A stretch of 64,000 nucleotides of DNA from Prorocentrum cordatum (taxonomy: Eukaryota; Sar; Dinophyceae; Prorocentrales; Prorocentraceae): positions 237,001-301,000 of the forward strand of contig CAUYUJ010014623.1 of NCBI GenBank assembly GCA_963575745.1. The letters run 5' to 3'. Below, one piece after another: positions 51,645 through 63,395 of the stretch. Both the position numbers and the translations under genes were made by a program. The notes beneath the pieces were generated by a model, which made no database searches, was not told the origin of the DNA, and saw nothing but the letters and a program-made list of their open reading frames with translations. Position 1 is the first letter of the stretch. The number at the start of each line of letters is the position of its first letter.

Positions 51645-53720
51645 TTATCCCGGCAAAGCAACCTAACAGCGATGTGTAGGAGCATATCTGGAAGCATTCC
51701 CCTTAAGATTCAGATAAGAATCCTGTTGTAGAATTCTGCTGTTCTCGCAGTCGTGGTCGCATTCGCGATGGCAGTCGCAGTGGCAACAGCAGTCGCAGTC
51801 ACAGCCTCAGCCTCAGCCTGCCTCAGCCTCAGCCTCAGCCTGCCTCAGCCTCAGCCTGCCTCAGCCTCGCCCTCAGCCTGCTTCAGCCTCAACATCAGTC
51901 TGCCTTCAGCCTCGGCCTCAGCCTGCCTCAGCCTCACCCTCAGCCTGCATCAGCCTCAGCCTGCCTCAGCCTCGCCCTCAGCCTGCTTCAGCCTCAGCAT
52001 CAGTCTGCCTTCAGCCTCGGCCTCAGCCTCAGCCTGCCTCAGCCTCAGCCTGCCTCAGCCTCAGCCTCAGCCTCAGCCTGCCTCAGCCTCAGCCTGCCTC
52101 AGCCTCAGCCTCAGCCTGCCTCAGCCTCAGCCTCAGCCTGCTTCAGCCTCAGCCTCAGTCTGCCTTCAGCCTCGGCCTCAGCCTCAGCCTGCCTCAGCCT
52201 CAGCCTGCCTCAGCCTCAGCCTCAGCCTCAGCTCAGCCTGCCTCAGCCTCAGCCTCAGCCTCAGCCAGCCTGCCTTCAGCCTCAGCCTCAGCCTCCTCAG
52301 CCTCGGCCTCAGCCTCAGCCTGCATCAGCCTCAGCCTCAGCCTCAGCCTCAGCCTCAGCCTGCCTCAGCCTCAGCCTCAGCCTGCCTCAGCCTCAGCCTC
52401 AGCCTGCAGCAGCCTCAGCCTCAGCCTCGGCCTCAGCCTCAGCCTGCCTCAGCCTCAGCCTGCATCAGCCTCAGCCTCAGCCTCAGCCTGCCTCAGCATC
52501 AGCCTGCCTCAGCCTCAGCCTCAGCCTGCCTCAGCCTCAGCCTCAGCCTGCTTCAGCCTCAGCCTCAGTCTGCCTTCAGCCTCGGCCTCAGCCTCAGCCT
52601 GCCTCAGCCTCAGCCTGCATCAGCCTCAGCCTCAGCCTCAGCCTGCCTCAGCATCAGCCTGCCTCAGCCTCAGCCTCAGCCTGCCTCAGCCTCAGCCTCA
52701 GCCTGCTTCAGCCTCAGCCTCAGTCTGCCTTCAGCCTCGGCCTCAGCCTCAGCCTGCCTCAGCCTCAGCCTGCATCAGCCTCAGCCTCAGCCTCAGCATC
52801 AGCCTGCCTCAGCCTCAGCCTCAGCCTCAGCCTCAGCCTCAGCCTCAGCCTCAGCCTCAGTCTGCCTTCAGCCTCGGCCTCAGCCTCAGCCTGCCTCAGC
52901 CTCAGCCTGCATCAGCCTCAGCCTCAGCCTCAGCCTGCCTCAGCATCAGCCTGCCTCAGCCTCAGCCTCAGCTGCCTCAGCCTCAGCCTCAGCCTGCTTC
53001 AGCCTCAGCCTCAGTCTGCCTTCAGCCTCGGCCTCAGCCTCAGCCTGCCTCAGCCTCAGCCTGCATCAGCCTCAGCCTCAGCCTCAGCCTGCCTCAGCAT
53101 CAGCCTGCCTCAGCCTCAGCCTCTGCCTCAGCCTCAGCCTCAGCCTGCTTCAGCCTCAGCCTCAGTCTGCCTTCAGCCTCGTCCTCAGCTTCAGTCTGCC
53201 TTCAGCCTCAGCCTGCCTCAGCCTCAGCATCAGCCTGCCTCAGCATTCAAAGTGTGGCCCGGGAATGGAGTTCTGGGAACTCGAAGAACACGAAATGGCC
53301 TGTTGGCTCCGGGCATTCAAAATCATGCCCAGGAATGGAGTTCTGGGAACTCGAACACCACGAAATGGCCTACAGTTGGCTCCGGGCATTCAAAATGTGG
53401 CCCGGGAATGGAGTTCTGGGAACTCGAAGACCACGAAGTGGCCTACAGTTGGCTCCGGGCATCCAAAATTTGGCCCGGGAATGGAGTTCTGGGAAGTCGA
53501 AGAGCACGAAGTGGCGTGAAGTTGGCTCCGGGCATTCAGAATGTGGCCTGGGAATGGAGTTATGGGAAATCGAAAAGCACGAAGTGTGTGACTGTATGCG
53601 AAAAACGATCCCCCCCGGCAAACCCCAACGGCCCCCCAACGGCTGCCCAGACCCCCCTGTGGAGTAATGTGCTGCTCTCTTTTGATACCACTAGAAACCT
53701 ATCAGTCTTCGCTGTTAGGT
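51645..53720. mobile_element. (CAGCCT)n composite element, copy A
   Basis: Layout: 16-bp lead TTATCCCGGCAAAGCA; inverted end ACCTAACAGCGA (51661-51672); about 110 bp unique; (CAGCCT)n from 51800 to 53235; about five 73-bp repeats (GGCCCGGGAATGGAGTTCTG landmark) to 53600; a C-rich piece; and the matching inverted end TCGCTGTTAGGT (53709-53720). It splits a 63-bp minisatellite unit at CACGTA/AAAACACG. The 588-codon open frame is a by-product of a 6-bp unit without stops. Confidence 0.75.
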
Positions 53721-54735
53721 AAAAACACGTGTTTCAAGCTCGGGGCAATCATGCTAGGTACCCCCATGGGTGGTCAGGACACGTAGAAACACATGGTGCC
53801 AGCTCGGGACAACCATGTTAGATACACTCCTGGGTGGCCTGGACATGCTAAAACACGTGTTCCTTTTCTCGGGGCAATCATGTCAGATACCCCCATGAGT
53901 GGCCCGGGCATGTCAACACACATGGTTCCAGCTCGGGACAACCATGTTCGATACCCCCTGCGTGGCCTGGATACGCTGAATTCGCGCTGCCGCTCGAGAC
54001 GTCCTCGCAATGTCTTCCCTGGAGAGGCCCCAAAGAGCGCCACCCCCTTTCCATAACAAGAAAGCATAACTTTTCTGTTTTGGTACATGTGTTCGGGTAG
54101 CGCTTTTCGCCCCTCGTGCGTTTCCTGATAATGCGGCGTTGGGCCTGACGCCATGTTGGATATCCCCCCCCGGGCGGTCTGAACACGTAAAAACACATGG
54201 TTCCAGTTCGGGACAATCATGTTAGATACCCCCCTGGGTGGCCTGGACATGCAAAAACACGCGGTTCCAGCACAGGCCCACCATTTTAGACGCCCCACTG
54301 AGTGGCCTGGACACTTGAAAGCACGCGGTTCCAGCGCAGGACCACAATGTTAGATACACCCCTGGGTGGCCGGCCTGAACACGCAAAAGAAAACGTGGTT
54401 CCAGCTCGGGACCACCTCTTTAGATACCCAGTGAGTGGCCTGGACACTTGAAAACACGCGGTTCCAGCGCAGGACCACCATTTTAGATACCCCCCTGGGT
54501 GGCCTGGACACGTAAGAACACGCTGTTCAAGTGCGGGACCACCACCTTAGATACCCCCTGGGTGGCCTGGACACGTGAAAACACGTGATTCAATCTCGGG
54601 ACCACCATGTTAGATATACCCCTCTGATGGCCTGCACACGTAAAAACTCACGGCTCCAGCCCACCCAGGGGGGATATCCAACATGCGGTCGTCTGGGGCG
54701 CCAGCGACGGACGACCATGTTGGATAACCTCATGC
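53721..54735. repeat. 63-bp minisatellite with CACGTG, array 2
   Basis: About 15 units of the same family as array 1, some inverted in detail or truncated, interrupted by an unrelated stretch at about 53990-54140. Confidence 0.8.
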
Positions 54736-55570
54736 CCGTGAGAATAAACACTAGGGGATAATAAAGTTCGGGGTTCAGGGAGAGATAATAAAAGTAGCCC
54801 AGCAGACCTCAGCATAATCTCGAAGTAAGAGATGATCAAGAGGAGACCAAGCCGAGCACGTTTTGAGACATCCTTGGCGTTTAGTTTTCATAGAAATATC
54901 CTCAACAATGGCTTATCTCTCATGAAAATTGTTTTTTGTAAGTGCTCGTGTAGGGTAGCTCATGTGCCTCAATTTCCATGGATAATCAACCCCAGAGATA
55001 AAAAAGTTCAGGCGAGCGTGGGGACAGAGAGAAATATAAAAGAAGAAGAATACAGTAGAAGAATAATAAGAAAGAAGAAGAAGAGGATAATAAGAAGAGG
55101 ACGAAGAAAGGAAAAATCCAAAGTTCCAAATCTATCAATTTTAATTTACAAACGCTTTATGAAAATTGTTTTTTTAAGTGCTCGTGTAGGGTAGCTCATG
55201 TGCTTCATTTTCCATGGATAATCAACCCCAGGGATAAAAAAGTTCAGGCGAGCGTGAGGACAGATAGAAATATAAAAGAAGAAGAGGAAAGTAGAATAAT
55301 AATAAGAACATTGCTCGTTTCGTTTGAGTCTGCCTCCCAAAATTATTGGTTTCGCTTGACACATCCTGAAAAGTGTGATCGCTTCGCTTGATGTTGCTAT
55401 ATCAACCTCGCTTGATGTTGCTATCTCAACATAGCGTTTCGAGGTGATAATGAAGTTCGGCCTCAGCGCTCGCCGCCCAATTTGAATTTTGTATAGGGCG
55501 ACGATAATCAACTCTAAACACTGAAGGGGGGGGGTCCCTTTATTATCATCGGCATGCGGTTACCCTTCTG
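54736..55570. repeat. AT-rich segment with 150-bp direct duplication
   Basis: About 54918-55070 and 55158-55310 share GTGCTCGTGTAGGGTAGCTC, CCATGGATAATCAACCCCAG and AAAAAAGTTCAGGCGAGCGT, plus GAAATATAAAAGAAGAAGA. Markedly more AT-rich than its surroundings. No gene recognised. Confidence 0.75.
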
Positions 55571-55791
55571 GCAGACCTGGGCACGTGCAAACAACCATTT
55601 CGCCTAAGACATCCTCTGAATTCTAGCCCCCACGAGGCCCCCGCCCGCGACATCCCCCAACTCTGCAAAACCAGCGTTTCGCTCGAGACATCCTCAACAA
55701 ATTCTGAAAACGAGCGGCTCGCTCGAGACATCCTCAAATATAACTTCGCCAGCCTTACGCGACCTCGTTACTCATCGCAAATAATCAAAAA
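55571..55791. repeat. CGCTCGAGACATCCTCAA units
   Basis: Four related units with TTCGC(C/T)(C/T)GAGACATCCTC, ending in the TTACGCGACCTCGTTA segment. Confidence 0.6.
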
Positions 55792-56177
55792 TTCGCCGGC
55801 CCAACGGGCCAGAGGCTACTAAGATCTCCGGTAACTACTTAATAATATTTCTAGTTCGCGCGCGCGGGGCGGCCCCTGGGAGGCCCCGGACGAAAAGTAC
55901 CCCGGCCGATCCCCGGCCGGGTCCCGGGCGATCCCCAGGGGGGAGGCTATTTTTCGCCACCCCTCACGAGGATCGTGACCTCCGAGGGGGGGGGGCGCAA
56001 TCGACTACCCCCCCTCCCGCCCCAAGGGGCCCCCAAGAGCCCCCAAAGAGGCCCCAGGGGAGCCCAATGCGCCGCCAAGGAACCCCAAGACGCTCCCAAG
56101 AAGCCCCCAAGAAGCCCCCAAGACGGCCCCAAGAGGCCCCAAATAGCGCCCCAGGGCCGGCGGAATGAGCGAAGCGA
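55792..56177. repeat. 390-bp dispersed repeat, copy 3
   Basis: Same landmarks as copy 1; closest to copy 2 in its minisatellite part. Confidence 0.85.
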
Positions 56178-56706
56178 GTAGCTAATTTCGCCAGCCCTGC
56201 AGCCGTCGATTCCGGAAGTACACCACCAAAAAACAACCATGGGCTCATGCCCTTTCCGGGAACAACCTGTCCCGGGGAAGTGGTCGAGAGGTCGGAGCCC
56301 GTGCTCCGAAAAATCACGACGCCGAACGTTTGGGATGGATGTTTTCTTGCGTTTTTTTATCGGTTCCAGCATATTTTCCAGCCTCGACAAGCGATCCTGC
56401 AGTTGCGCCTCACCGAAAGCTTTCCAAGGGTGTCCCGGTCGTCCCGAACGGCCGCCCGAGAGCCGAATGAGGAACAAAAAGTCACGTCCGAGAGGGGAAG
56501 GCCTCCTCCTCCTCCTCCTCCTCCTCCTCCTCCTCCTCCTCCTCCTCCTCCTCCTCCTTCTCTCAGAAGGCGTCTGGCCTTCTCGTAAGCCCTCCGCGGC
56601 TCCGGAGAAGGCTCCGAAAGCTTCTCGGAAGGCGGGAGGCCTTCTGAGCCTTCTGAGAGGGCCCGCCCCCTCTGCCTGCCCCCCTCGGCGCACCGCGGAT
56701 TCAAAA
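56178..56706. other. Dispersed fragments and (TCC)n
   Basis: 56190-56290 is the CCATGGGCTCATGCCCTTTC fragment also at 44930 and 60950. 56505-56558 is a TCC array, followed by GAAGGCTTCTC-type short repeats. No gene recognised. Confidence 0.5.
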
Positions 56707-57420
56707 CTGATCGACCCACGAACCCGGAAAGGAATATAGAAATGTTAGGCATGGCAACGTTTCAAAGGCACCTGATTGGGCGACGGGCAAACGAAATGCT
56801 GAATGTCTTGATCTTGATGTACCGTGCAGAGGGCTGTGCTGTGCTGCGCCGTGCTGAATTGCGATGTGCCATGTCGCGATTGTGCTCTATATAGCGTTGT
56901 GGATCGAGTCCTCCCTGGCATCCGAGTCCTCACCGAACTGATCTGGATCTTAAGCTCGAGCTGCCTGAGCAGATGGTAGCTGCCCCAGAACTAATCGACA
57001 GGGGGTCATGCCAGGAGGACGCGCCGCGGAACGTCCCAAGGGACGCGCCAGGCGACGTGCCTGGGGACGTGCCATGGGCACGCACAGCGGGACGTGCCAA
57101 GGGGACGCGCTACGGAACGTGCCAATGGACGTGCCGCGGGACGTGCCAGGGGGACTCGCCACGGGACGCTCCGCGGAACGTGCCAAGCAACATGCCAGGC
57201 TGCAATGCTAAAGGTATCGATATTGATGTACCGTGCCGAAGGCTGTGCTGTGCCTGGGCGACCTGGACACGGGAAAACACGCGTTTCGCTCAAGACGTTC
57301 TCAGCACATCCTCAGGCTAGACATCCGCAAGGGCAACCTGGACACGTGCAAACAAGCGTCACGATCGAGACTTCCTCGACACATCCTCATGCTAGACATC
57401 CGCCTGGGAGACCTGGACAC
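56707..57420. repeat. 500-bp dispersed repeat, copy 3 (extended)
   Basis: Same landmarks as copy 1. The GGGACGTGCC tail is longer and a partial second copy of the GATGTACCGTGCCGA segment lies at 57225-57250. Confidence 0.8.
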
Positions 57421-57424
57421 GTGA

Positions 57425-59007
57425 TTATCCCGGCAAAGCAACCTAACAGCGATGTGTAGGAGCATATCTGGAAGCATTCCCCTTAAGATTCAGATAAGAA
57501 TCCTGTTGTAGAATTCTGCTGTTCTCGCAGTCGTGGTCGCATTCGCGATGGCAGTCGCAGTGGCAACAGCAGTCGCAGTCACAGCCTCAGCCTCAGCCTG
57601 CCTCAGCCTCAGCCTCAGCCTGCCTCAGCCTCAGCCTGCCTCAGCCTCGCCCTCAGCCTGCTTCAGCCTCAACATCAGTCTGCCTTCAGCCTCGGCCTCA
57701 GCCTGCCTCAGCCTCACCTCAGCCTGCATCAGCCTCAGCCTGCCTCAGCCTCGCCCTCAGCCTGCAGCCTCAACATCAGTCTGCCTTCAGCCTCGGCCTC
57801 AGCCTGCCTCAGCCTCAGCATCAGCCTCAGCCTCAGCCTCAGCCTGCCTCAGCATCAGCCTGCCTCAGCCTCAGCCTCAGCCTGCCTCAGCCTCAGCCTC
57901 AGCCTCAGCCTCAGCCTGCCTCAGCCTCAGCCTGCCTCAGCCTCAGCCTCAGCCTGCTTCAGCCTCAGCCTCAGTCTGCCTCAGCCTCGGCCTCAGGCTC
58001 AGCCTGCCTCAGCCTCAGCCTGCATCAGCCTCAGCCTCAGCCTCAGCCTGCCTCAGCATCAGCCTGCATCAGCCTCAGCATCAGCCTGCCTCAGCCTCAG
58101 CCTCAGCCTGCTTCAGCCTCAGCCTCAGTCTGCCTTCAGCCTTGGCCTCAGCCTCAGCCTGCCTCAGCCTCAGCCTGCATCAGCCTCAGCCTCAGCCTCA
58201 GCCTGCCTCAGCATCAGCCTGCCTCAGCCTCAGCCTCAGCCTGCCTCAGCCTCAGCCTCAGCCTGCTTCAGCCTCAGCCTCAGTCTGCCTTCAGCCTCGG
58301 CCTCAGCCTCAGCCTGCCTCAGCCTCAGCCTGCATCAGCCTCAGCCTCAGCCTCAGCCTGCCTCAGCATCAGCCTGCCTCAGCCTCAGCCTCAGCCTGCC
58401 TCAGCCTCAGCCTCAGCCTGCTTCAGCCTCAGCCTCAGTCTGCCTTCAGCCTCGTCCTCAGCTTCAGTCTGCCTTCAGCCTCAGCCTGCCTCAGCCTCAG
58501 CATCAGCCTGCCTCAGCATTCAAAGTGTGGCCCGGGAATGGAGTTCTGGGAACTCGAAGAACACGAAATGGCCTACAGTTGGCTCCGGGCATTCAAAATC
58601 ATGCCCAGGAATGGAGTTCTGGGAACTCGAAGAGCACGAAGTGGCCTACAGTTGGCTCCGGGCATTCAAAATGTGGCCCGGGAATGGAGTTCTGGGAACT
58701 CGAAGACCACGAAGTGGCCTACAGTTGGCTCCGGGCATTCAAAATGTGGCCCGGGAATGGAGTTCTGGGAAGTAGAAGAGCACGAAGTGGCCTACAGTTG
58801 GCTCCGGGCATTCAGAATGTGGCCCGGGAATGGAGTTCTGGGAAATCGAAAAGCACGAAGTGTGTGACTGTATGCGAAAAACGATCCCCCCCGGCAAACC
58901 CCAACGGCCCCCCAACGGCTCCCCAACGGCTGCCCAGACCCCCCTGTGGAGTAATGTGCTGCTCTCTTTTTACCCTATTAGAAACCTATCAGTCTTCGCT
59001 GTTAGGT
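57425..59007. mobile_element. (CAGCCT)n composite element, copy B
   Basis: Same layout and ends as copy A (57441-57452 and 58996-59007), with a shorter hexamer array (about 57583-58515). Inserted after GGACACGTG. Copy C follows head to tail after 5 bp. Confidence 0.75.
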
Positions 59008-59012
59008 AAAAA

Positions 59013-60593
59013 TTATCCCGGCAAAGCAACCTAACAGCGATGTGTAGGAGCATATCTGGAAGCATTCCCCTTAAGATTCAGATAAGAATCCTGTTGTAGA
59101 ATTCTGCTGTTCTCGCAGTCGCGGTCGCATTCGCAATGGCAGTCGCAGTGGCAACAGCAGTCGCAGTCACAGCCTCAGCCTCAGCCTGCCTCAGCCTCAG
59201 CCTCAGCCTGCCTCAGCCTCAGCCTGCCTCAGCCTCGCCCTCAGCCTGCTTCAGCCTCAACATCAGTCTGCCTTCAGCCTCGGCCTCAGCCTGCCTCAGC
59301 CTCAGCCTCAGCCTCAGCCTCAGCCTCAGCCTGCCTCAGCCTCGCCTCAGCCTGCTTCAGCCTCAGCCTCAGTCTGCCTTCAGCCTCGGCCTCAGCCTCA
59401 GCCTCAGCCTCTGCCTCAGCCTGCCTCAGCCTCACCCTGCATCAGCCTCAGCCTCAGCCTCAGCCTGCCTCAGCATCAGCCTGCCTCAGCCTCAGCCTCA
59501 GCCTGCCTCTGCCTCAGCCTCAGCCTGCTTCAGCCTCAGCCTCAGTCTGCCTCAGCCTCGGCCTCAGCCTCAGCCTGCCTCAGCCTCAGCCTGCATCAGC
59601 CTCAGCCTCAGCCTCAGCCTGCCTCAGCATCAGCCTGCCTCAGCCTCAGCCTCAGCCTGCCTCAGCCTCAGCCTCAGCCTGCTTCAGCCTCAGCCTCAGT
59701 CTGCCTTCAGCCTCGGCCTCAGCCTCAGCCTGCCTCAGCCTCAGCCTGCATCAGCCTCAGCCTCAGCCTCAGCCTGCCTCAGCATCAGCCTGCCTCAGCC
59801 TCAGCCTCAGCCTCAGCCTCAGCCTCAGCCTGCTTCAGCCTCAGCCTCAGTCTGCCTTCAGCCTCGGCCTCAGCCTCAGCCTGCCTCAGCCTCAGCCTGC
59901 ATCAGCCTCAGCCTCAGCCTCAGCCTGCCTCAGCATCAGCCTGCCTCAGCCTCAGCCTCAGCCTGCCTCAGCCTCAGCCTCAGCCTGCTTCAGCCTCAGC
60001 CTCAGTCTGCCTTCAGCCTCGGCCTCAGCCTCAGCCTGCCTCAGCCTCAGCCTGCCTCAGCCTCAGCATCAGCCTGCCTCAGCATTCAAAATGTGGCCCG
60101 GGAATGGAGTTCTGGGAACTCGAAGAACACGAAGTGGCCTACAGTTGGCTCCGGGCATTCAAAATCATGCCCAGGAATGGAGTTCTGGGAACTCGAAGAC
60201 CACGAAGTGGCCTACAGTTGGCTCCGGGCATCCAAAATGTGGCCCGGGAATGGAGTTCTGGGAAAGAAGAGCACGAAGTGGCCTACAGTTGGCTCCGGGC
60301 ATTCAAAATGTGGCCCGGGAATGGAGTTCTGGGAAGTCGAAGAGCACGAAGTGGCCTACAGTTGGCTCCGGGCATTCAGAATGTGGCCCGGGAATGGAGT
60401 TCTGGGAAATCGAAAAGCACGAAGTGTGTGACTGTATGCGAAAAACGATCCCCCCCGGCAAACCCCAACGGCCCCCCAACCAAACCCCAACGGCCCCCCA
60501 ACACCTCCCCAACGGCTGCCCAGACCCCCCTGTGGAGTAATGTGCTGCTTTCTTTTTACCCTATTAGAAACCTATCAGTCTTCGCTGTTAGGT
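59013..60593. mobile_element. (CAGCCT)n composite element, copy C
   Basis: Same layout and ends (59029-59040 and 60582-60593). The right flank continues with ACAAGCCTCTGGTTCGAGA, the expected other half of the repeat unit interrupted left of copy B. Confidence 0.75.
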
Positions 60594-61010
60594 AACAAGC
60601 CTCTGGTTCGAGATATCCTCAACAAATCCTCATGCTAGACATCTGTCTGGGCAACCTGGGGGCGTGAATCCAAGCGTCTCGCTCGAGACATCCTCAAGAC
60701 CTGGGCACGTGAAAACAAGCATTTCACTTGAGAGATCCTCTGAATTCAGGTCCCCGCGAGAGGACACTCTATAACAAAAAACAAGCGTTTCGCTCGAGAC
60801 GTCCTCAACAAAATCTGAAACACAAGCTTTTCGCTCGAGACATCCTCAACATTAATTTCGCCGGTCCTACGCGACCTCGTTATTCATCGCAAAATAATTT
60901 CGCCGGTCCTAAAGCCGTCAGAACTGAGGGCAAACACACCAAAAGAGAACCCTGGCCCTAAGCCCTTTCCGGGAAAAAGGACCATCACGGGCATTCGCGC
61001 CCAATGCCTT
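60594..61010. repeat. CGCTCGAGACATCCTCAA units and dispersed fragment
   Basis: Five units of the same family as 55571-55791, then the CTACGCGACCTCG / GAACCCTGGCCCTAAGCCC fragment. Confidence 0.6.
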
Positions 61011-61049
61011 ACCAATGACGACCGCCATGAGGCATCACACCCTCTGCAG

Positions 61050-61690
61050 CTTCCATCATAGGGACTCGATCCTAGCACCGACGACGGACGTGACGACGAC
61101 GACGACCACCACGACTGTGACTACCAGTGCGAGTGGACGCAGCACCACGAGTGCGGAGGGTGCGTCCGAAGGACTTGTGTTGCCTCTCAAAAGGCTTCCC
61201 GGGGGGAGAGGGGCGAAAAGATCGACAGCGGTGTGACGCCGCGAGGTGGCGCCGGATGTGCTGTGACTCCCCGCCTGTGAACCGCCCGCTCCTTTTGATA
61301 GTGGGTTTTCCCGTGCCTGGGCTGGGACGGTGTTTTCAGTTTCTCTCACGACCCTTTTGAAGCAAAGCCCCACGATCATAGCACCGACGACGGACGTCGA
61401 GAACCACGACTTCGGCGACGACGACGACGACCACGACTGGGACTACAAGTACGAGTGGAGGTAGCTGCACGAGTGCGGGGGGCTACGTACATGGGACTTG
61501 TGCTACCTCTCAAAGACAAAGGGCTGCCCCGGGGGAATAGGAGCGAGGTGTTCGATGGGGGCGTGACGCCGCGAGGTGGCGCCAGGTGCTGCGTGACTCC
61601 CCGCCTGTGAACCGCCCACTCGTTTCGATAGTGGGTTCTCTCGTGCTTGGGTTTGGACGGTGGTTTTGGTTTCCCTCACTGCCCCACCAG
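61050..61690. repeat. 310-bp tandem duplication
   Basis: Copies at about 61060-61370 and 61371-61685. Shared landmarks are CACCGACGACGGACGT, GTGACGCCGCGAGGTGGCGC, GACTCCCCGCCTGTGAACCG and GATAGTGGGTT. About 75-80% similar by eye. No gene. Confidence 0.75.
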
Positions 61691-62280
61691 TAAGGACCAT
61701 CATAGGCCTTACCTTTAAGGCCCGCCATAAGACCTCACACCCTCCGCAGCTTCCATGATAAGGGCCGCGGGGGTCAAATCCCCACGACCCTGGCACGGTA
61801 CGTGCAGTGCCGGGGGTGGCAGCCTTTTTTACCATCCCAGCATCACAGAGGGATGCGGTACGCACGCACGCACTCACGCACTCACGCACGCGCATGCACC
61901 TGCACCGGTCATGACCAGGCCAATCCCTGGGCCCGCGCAGTGGGCCTGGCCAGCGTCGGTGCAGGTGCCACGGCTGAGGCAGACGCTGACATGGATACAG
62001 ACCCGTGGATCTGGAGCGTGGGCGCAGGGAAGCCAATGCCACCCGATATGGTGACGGTGAGGACGAGTGTTGCATGGAAGCGGGACCCGTCGATCATCCA
62101 CGCGCCTTGCCCGGACCACTCACGTGGTAATCGCTTCACGACAGATCCCCCCCGGCGCCGTATTTGTGTCTTAGCGTCTGCCGATCCCCTCCAACGCTGC
62201 CCCTGGTCCCCAGACCCCCGACGTAATGATTTCCACACGAGGTGCAATCCCAGAGGCCTGGACGACTGCCCTTGGATTAA
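61691..62280. other. Unassigned sequence
   Basis: Starts with a partial third copy of the ACACCCTC(T/C)GCAGCTTCCAT segment seen at 61035, and contains a CACGCACTCACG run (61859-61895). No gene recognised. Confidence 0.45.
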
Positions 62281-62436
62281 GTCGGGCGTGTCCCCCTACA
62301 GGGGGATTTTCGACGATAAATATAAAAATACTCAAAACATACTCCAAAATGGTCTAAAAAAAGAACTCGGAAAATAGTCACCAGACTATTTTTTGACTAT
62401 TTTTGAATACTCCCCCTGTAGAGGGACAGGCCCGAC
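62281..62436. mobile_element. TIR element, MITE-like (156 bp), AT-rich core
   Basis: 26-bp terminal inverted repeats with 24 matches (left GTCGGGCGTGTCCCCCTACA..., right ...TGTAGAGGGACAGGCCCGAC). The core of about 100 bp is AT-rich, in sharp contrast with its surroundings, and holds a second hairpin AAAATAGTC-ACCA-GACTATTTT. No ORF. Confidence 0.75.
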
Positions 62437-62632
62437 CTACCCCTTGGACACGTTCATCCCGAGCCGTTTTCTAACAGACACGCGGTCTGGTGAGGGCACT
62501 GGGCGTGCCGGGCGTCCCCAAGGGGGCCTTCCCGTCCAGGCGGTCGTGCTCGGCCAGCGCCTCCAGCGCCTCTCGGTGGGCGCCGCAGAAGGGTGGCAGG
62601 GCTGAGCGAAGTATGCTAACGAATTTGACCAC

Positions 62633-62765
62633 CTCTTCCTCCTCTTCCTCCCCTTCCTCCTCCTCCTCCTCCTGCTCCTCGTGTTCCTCATGCTCCTCCT
62701 CCTCCTCCTCCTCCTCCACGTCCACCTCCTCCTCCTCCCCCTCCTCCTCCTCCCCCTCCTGTTCC
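62633..62765. repeat. (TCC)n microsatellite
   Basis: TCC triplets with TTC and TGC variants. Confidence 0.9.
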
Positions 62766-62786
62766 TCTTCTTCATATTATTCGGAT

Positions 62787-62788
62787 TC

Positions 62789-62831
<43 letters not shown>

Positions 62832-63335
62832 GATTATTATTATTAGTAGTAGTATTAGTATGATGATTATTACTATTATTATTAGTATTTTTATTATTGT
62901 TAGTATTATTAGTATTATTATTAGTACTACTCCAAGTCTTATTCTTATAATTACTATTATTATCAGTAGTCTTCTTACTATGATTGATCGTAATATTATT
63001 ATTAATGAAAGAATTATTAGTATTAGTATTATTCGTATTGTTATTGTTATTATTATTAATACAATTATTATTATTGTTAATAGTATCAGTATTATCATTA
63101 TTGCTAGTCTGAGTATTATTATTAGTAGTAGTAGTATTAGTGGTGTTGTTGTTATTGCCATTGTTATTGTTATTATTATGAGTATAATTATTAGTATTAT
63201 TATTGTAATTAGTATCAGTAGTATTATTAGTAGTATTAATAGTAGTATTATTAGTGTTGTTGTTATTGCTATTGTTATTGTTATTATTAATAGTGGTGTT
63301 AGTATTATTAGTATTATTATTGTTATTAATATTAT

Positions 63336-63367
<32 letters not shown>

Positions 63368-63395
63368 TTAAGAGTATTATTATTAGTATGATCAA
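62787..63395. repeat. (TTA)n microsatellite with variants
   Basis: About 600 bp of TTA triplets with GTA, TTG and TCA variants. The Ile/Ser/Val and Asn/Thr frames through it are repeat translations. Confidence 0.9.

Noticed and set aside
51753-53519. 588-codon Ser/Leu/Gln/Pro-rich open frame (and its counterparts at 57533 and 59136)
   Set aside because: It is the translation of a 6-bp repeat that contains no stop in this frame; all residues follow the hexamer, and the frame changes class whenever the array has an indel.
61745-61795. tRNA-like T-arm (GGGGGTCAAATCCCC)
   Set aside because: No matching D arm, anticodon stem or acceptor stem could be placed around it.
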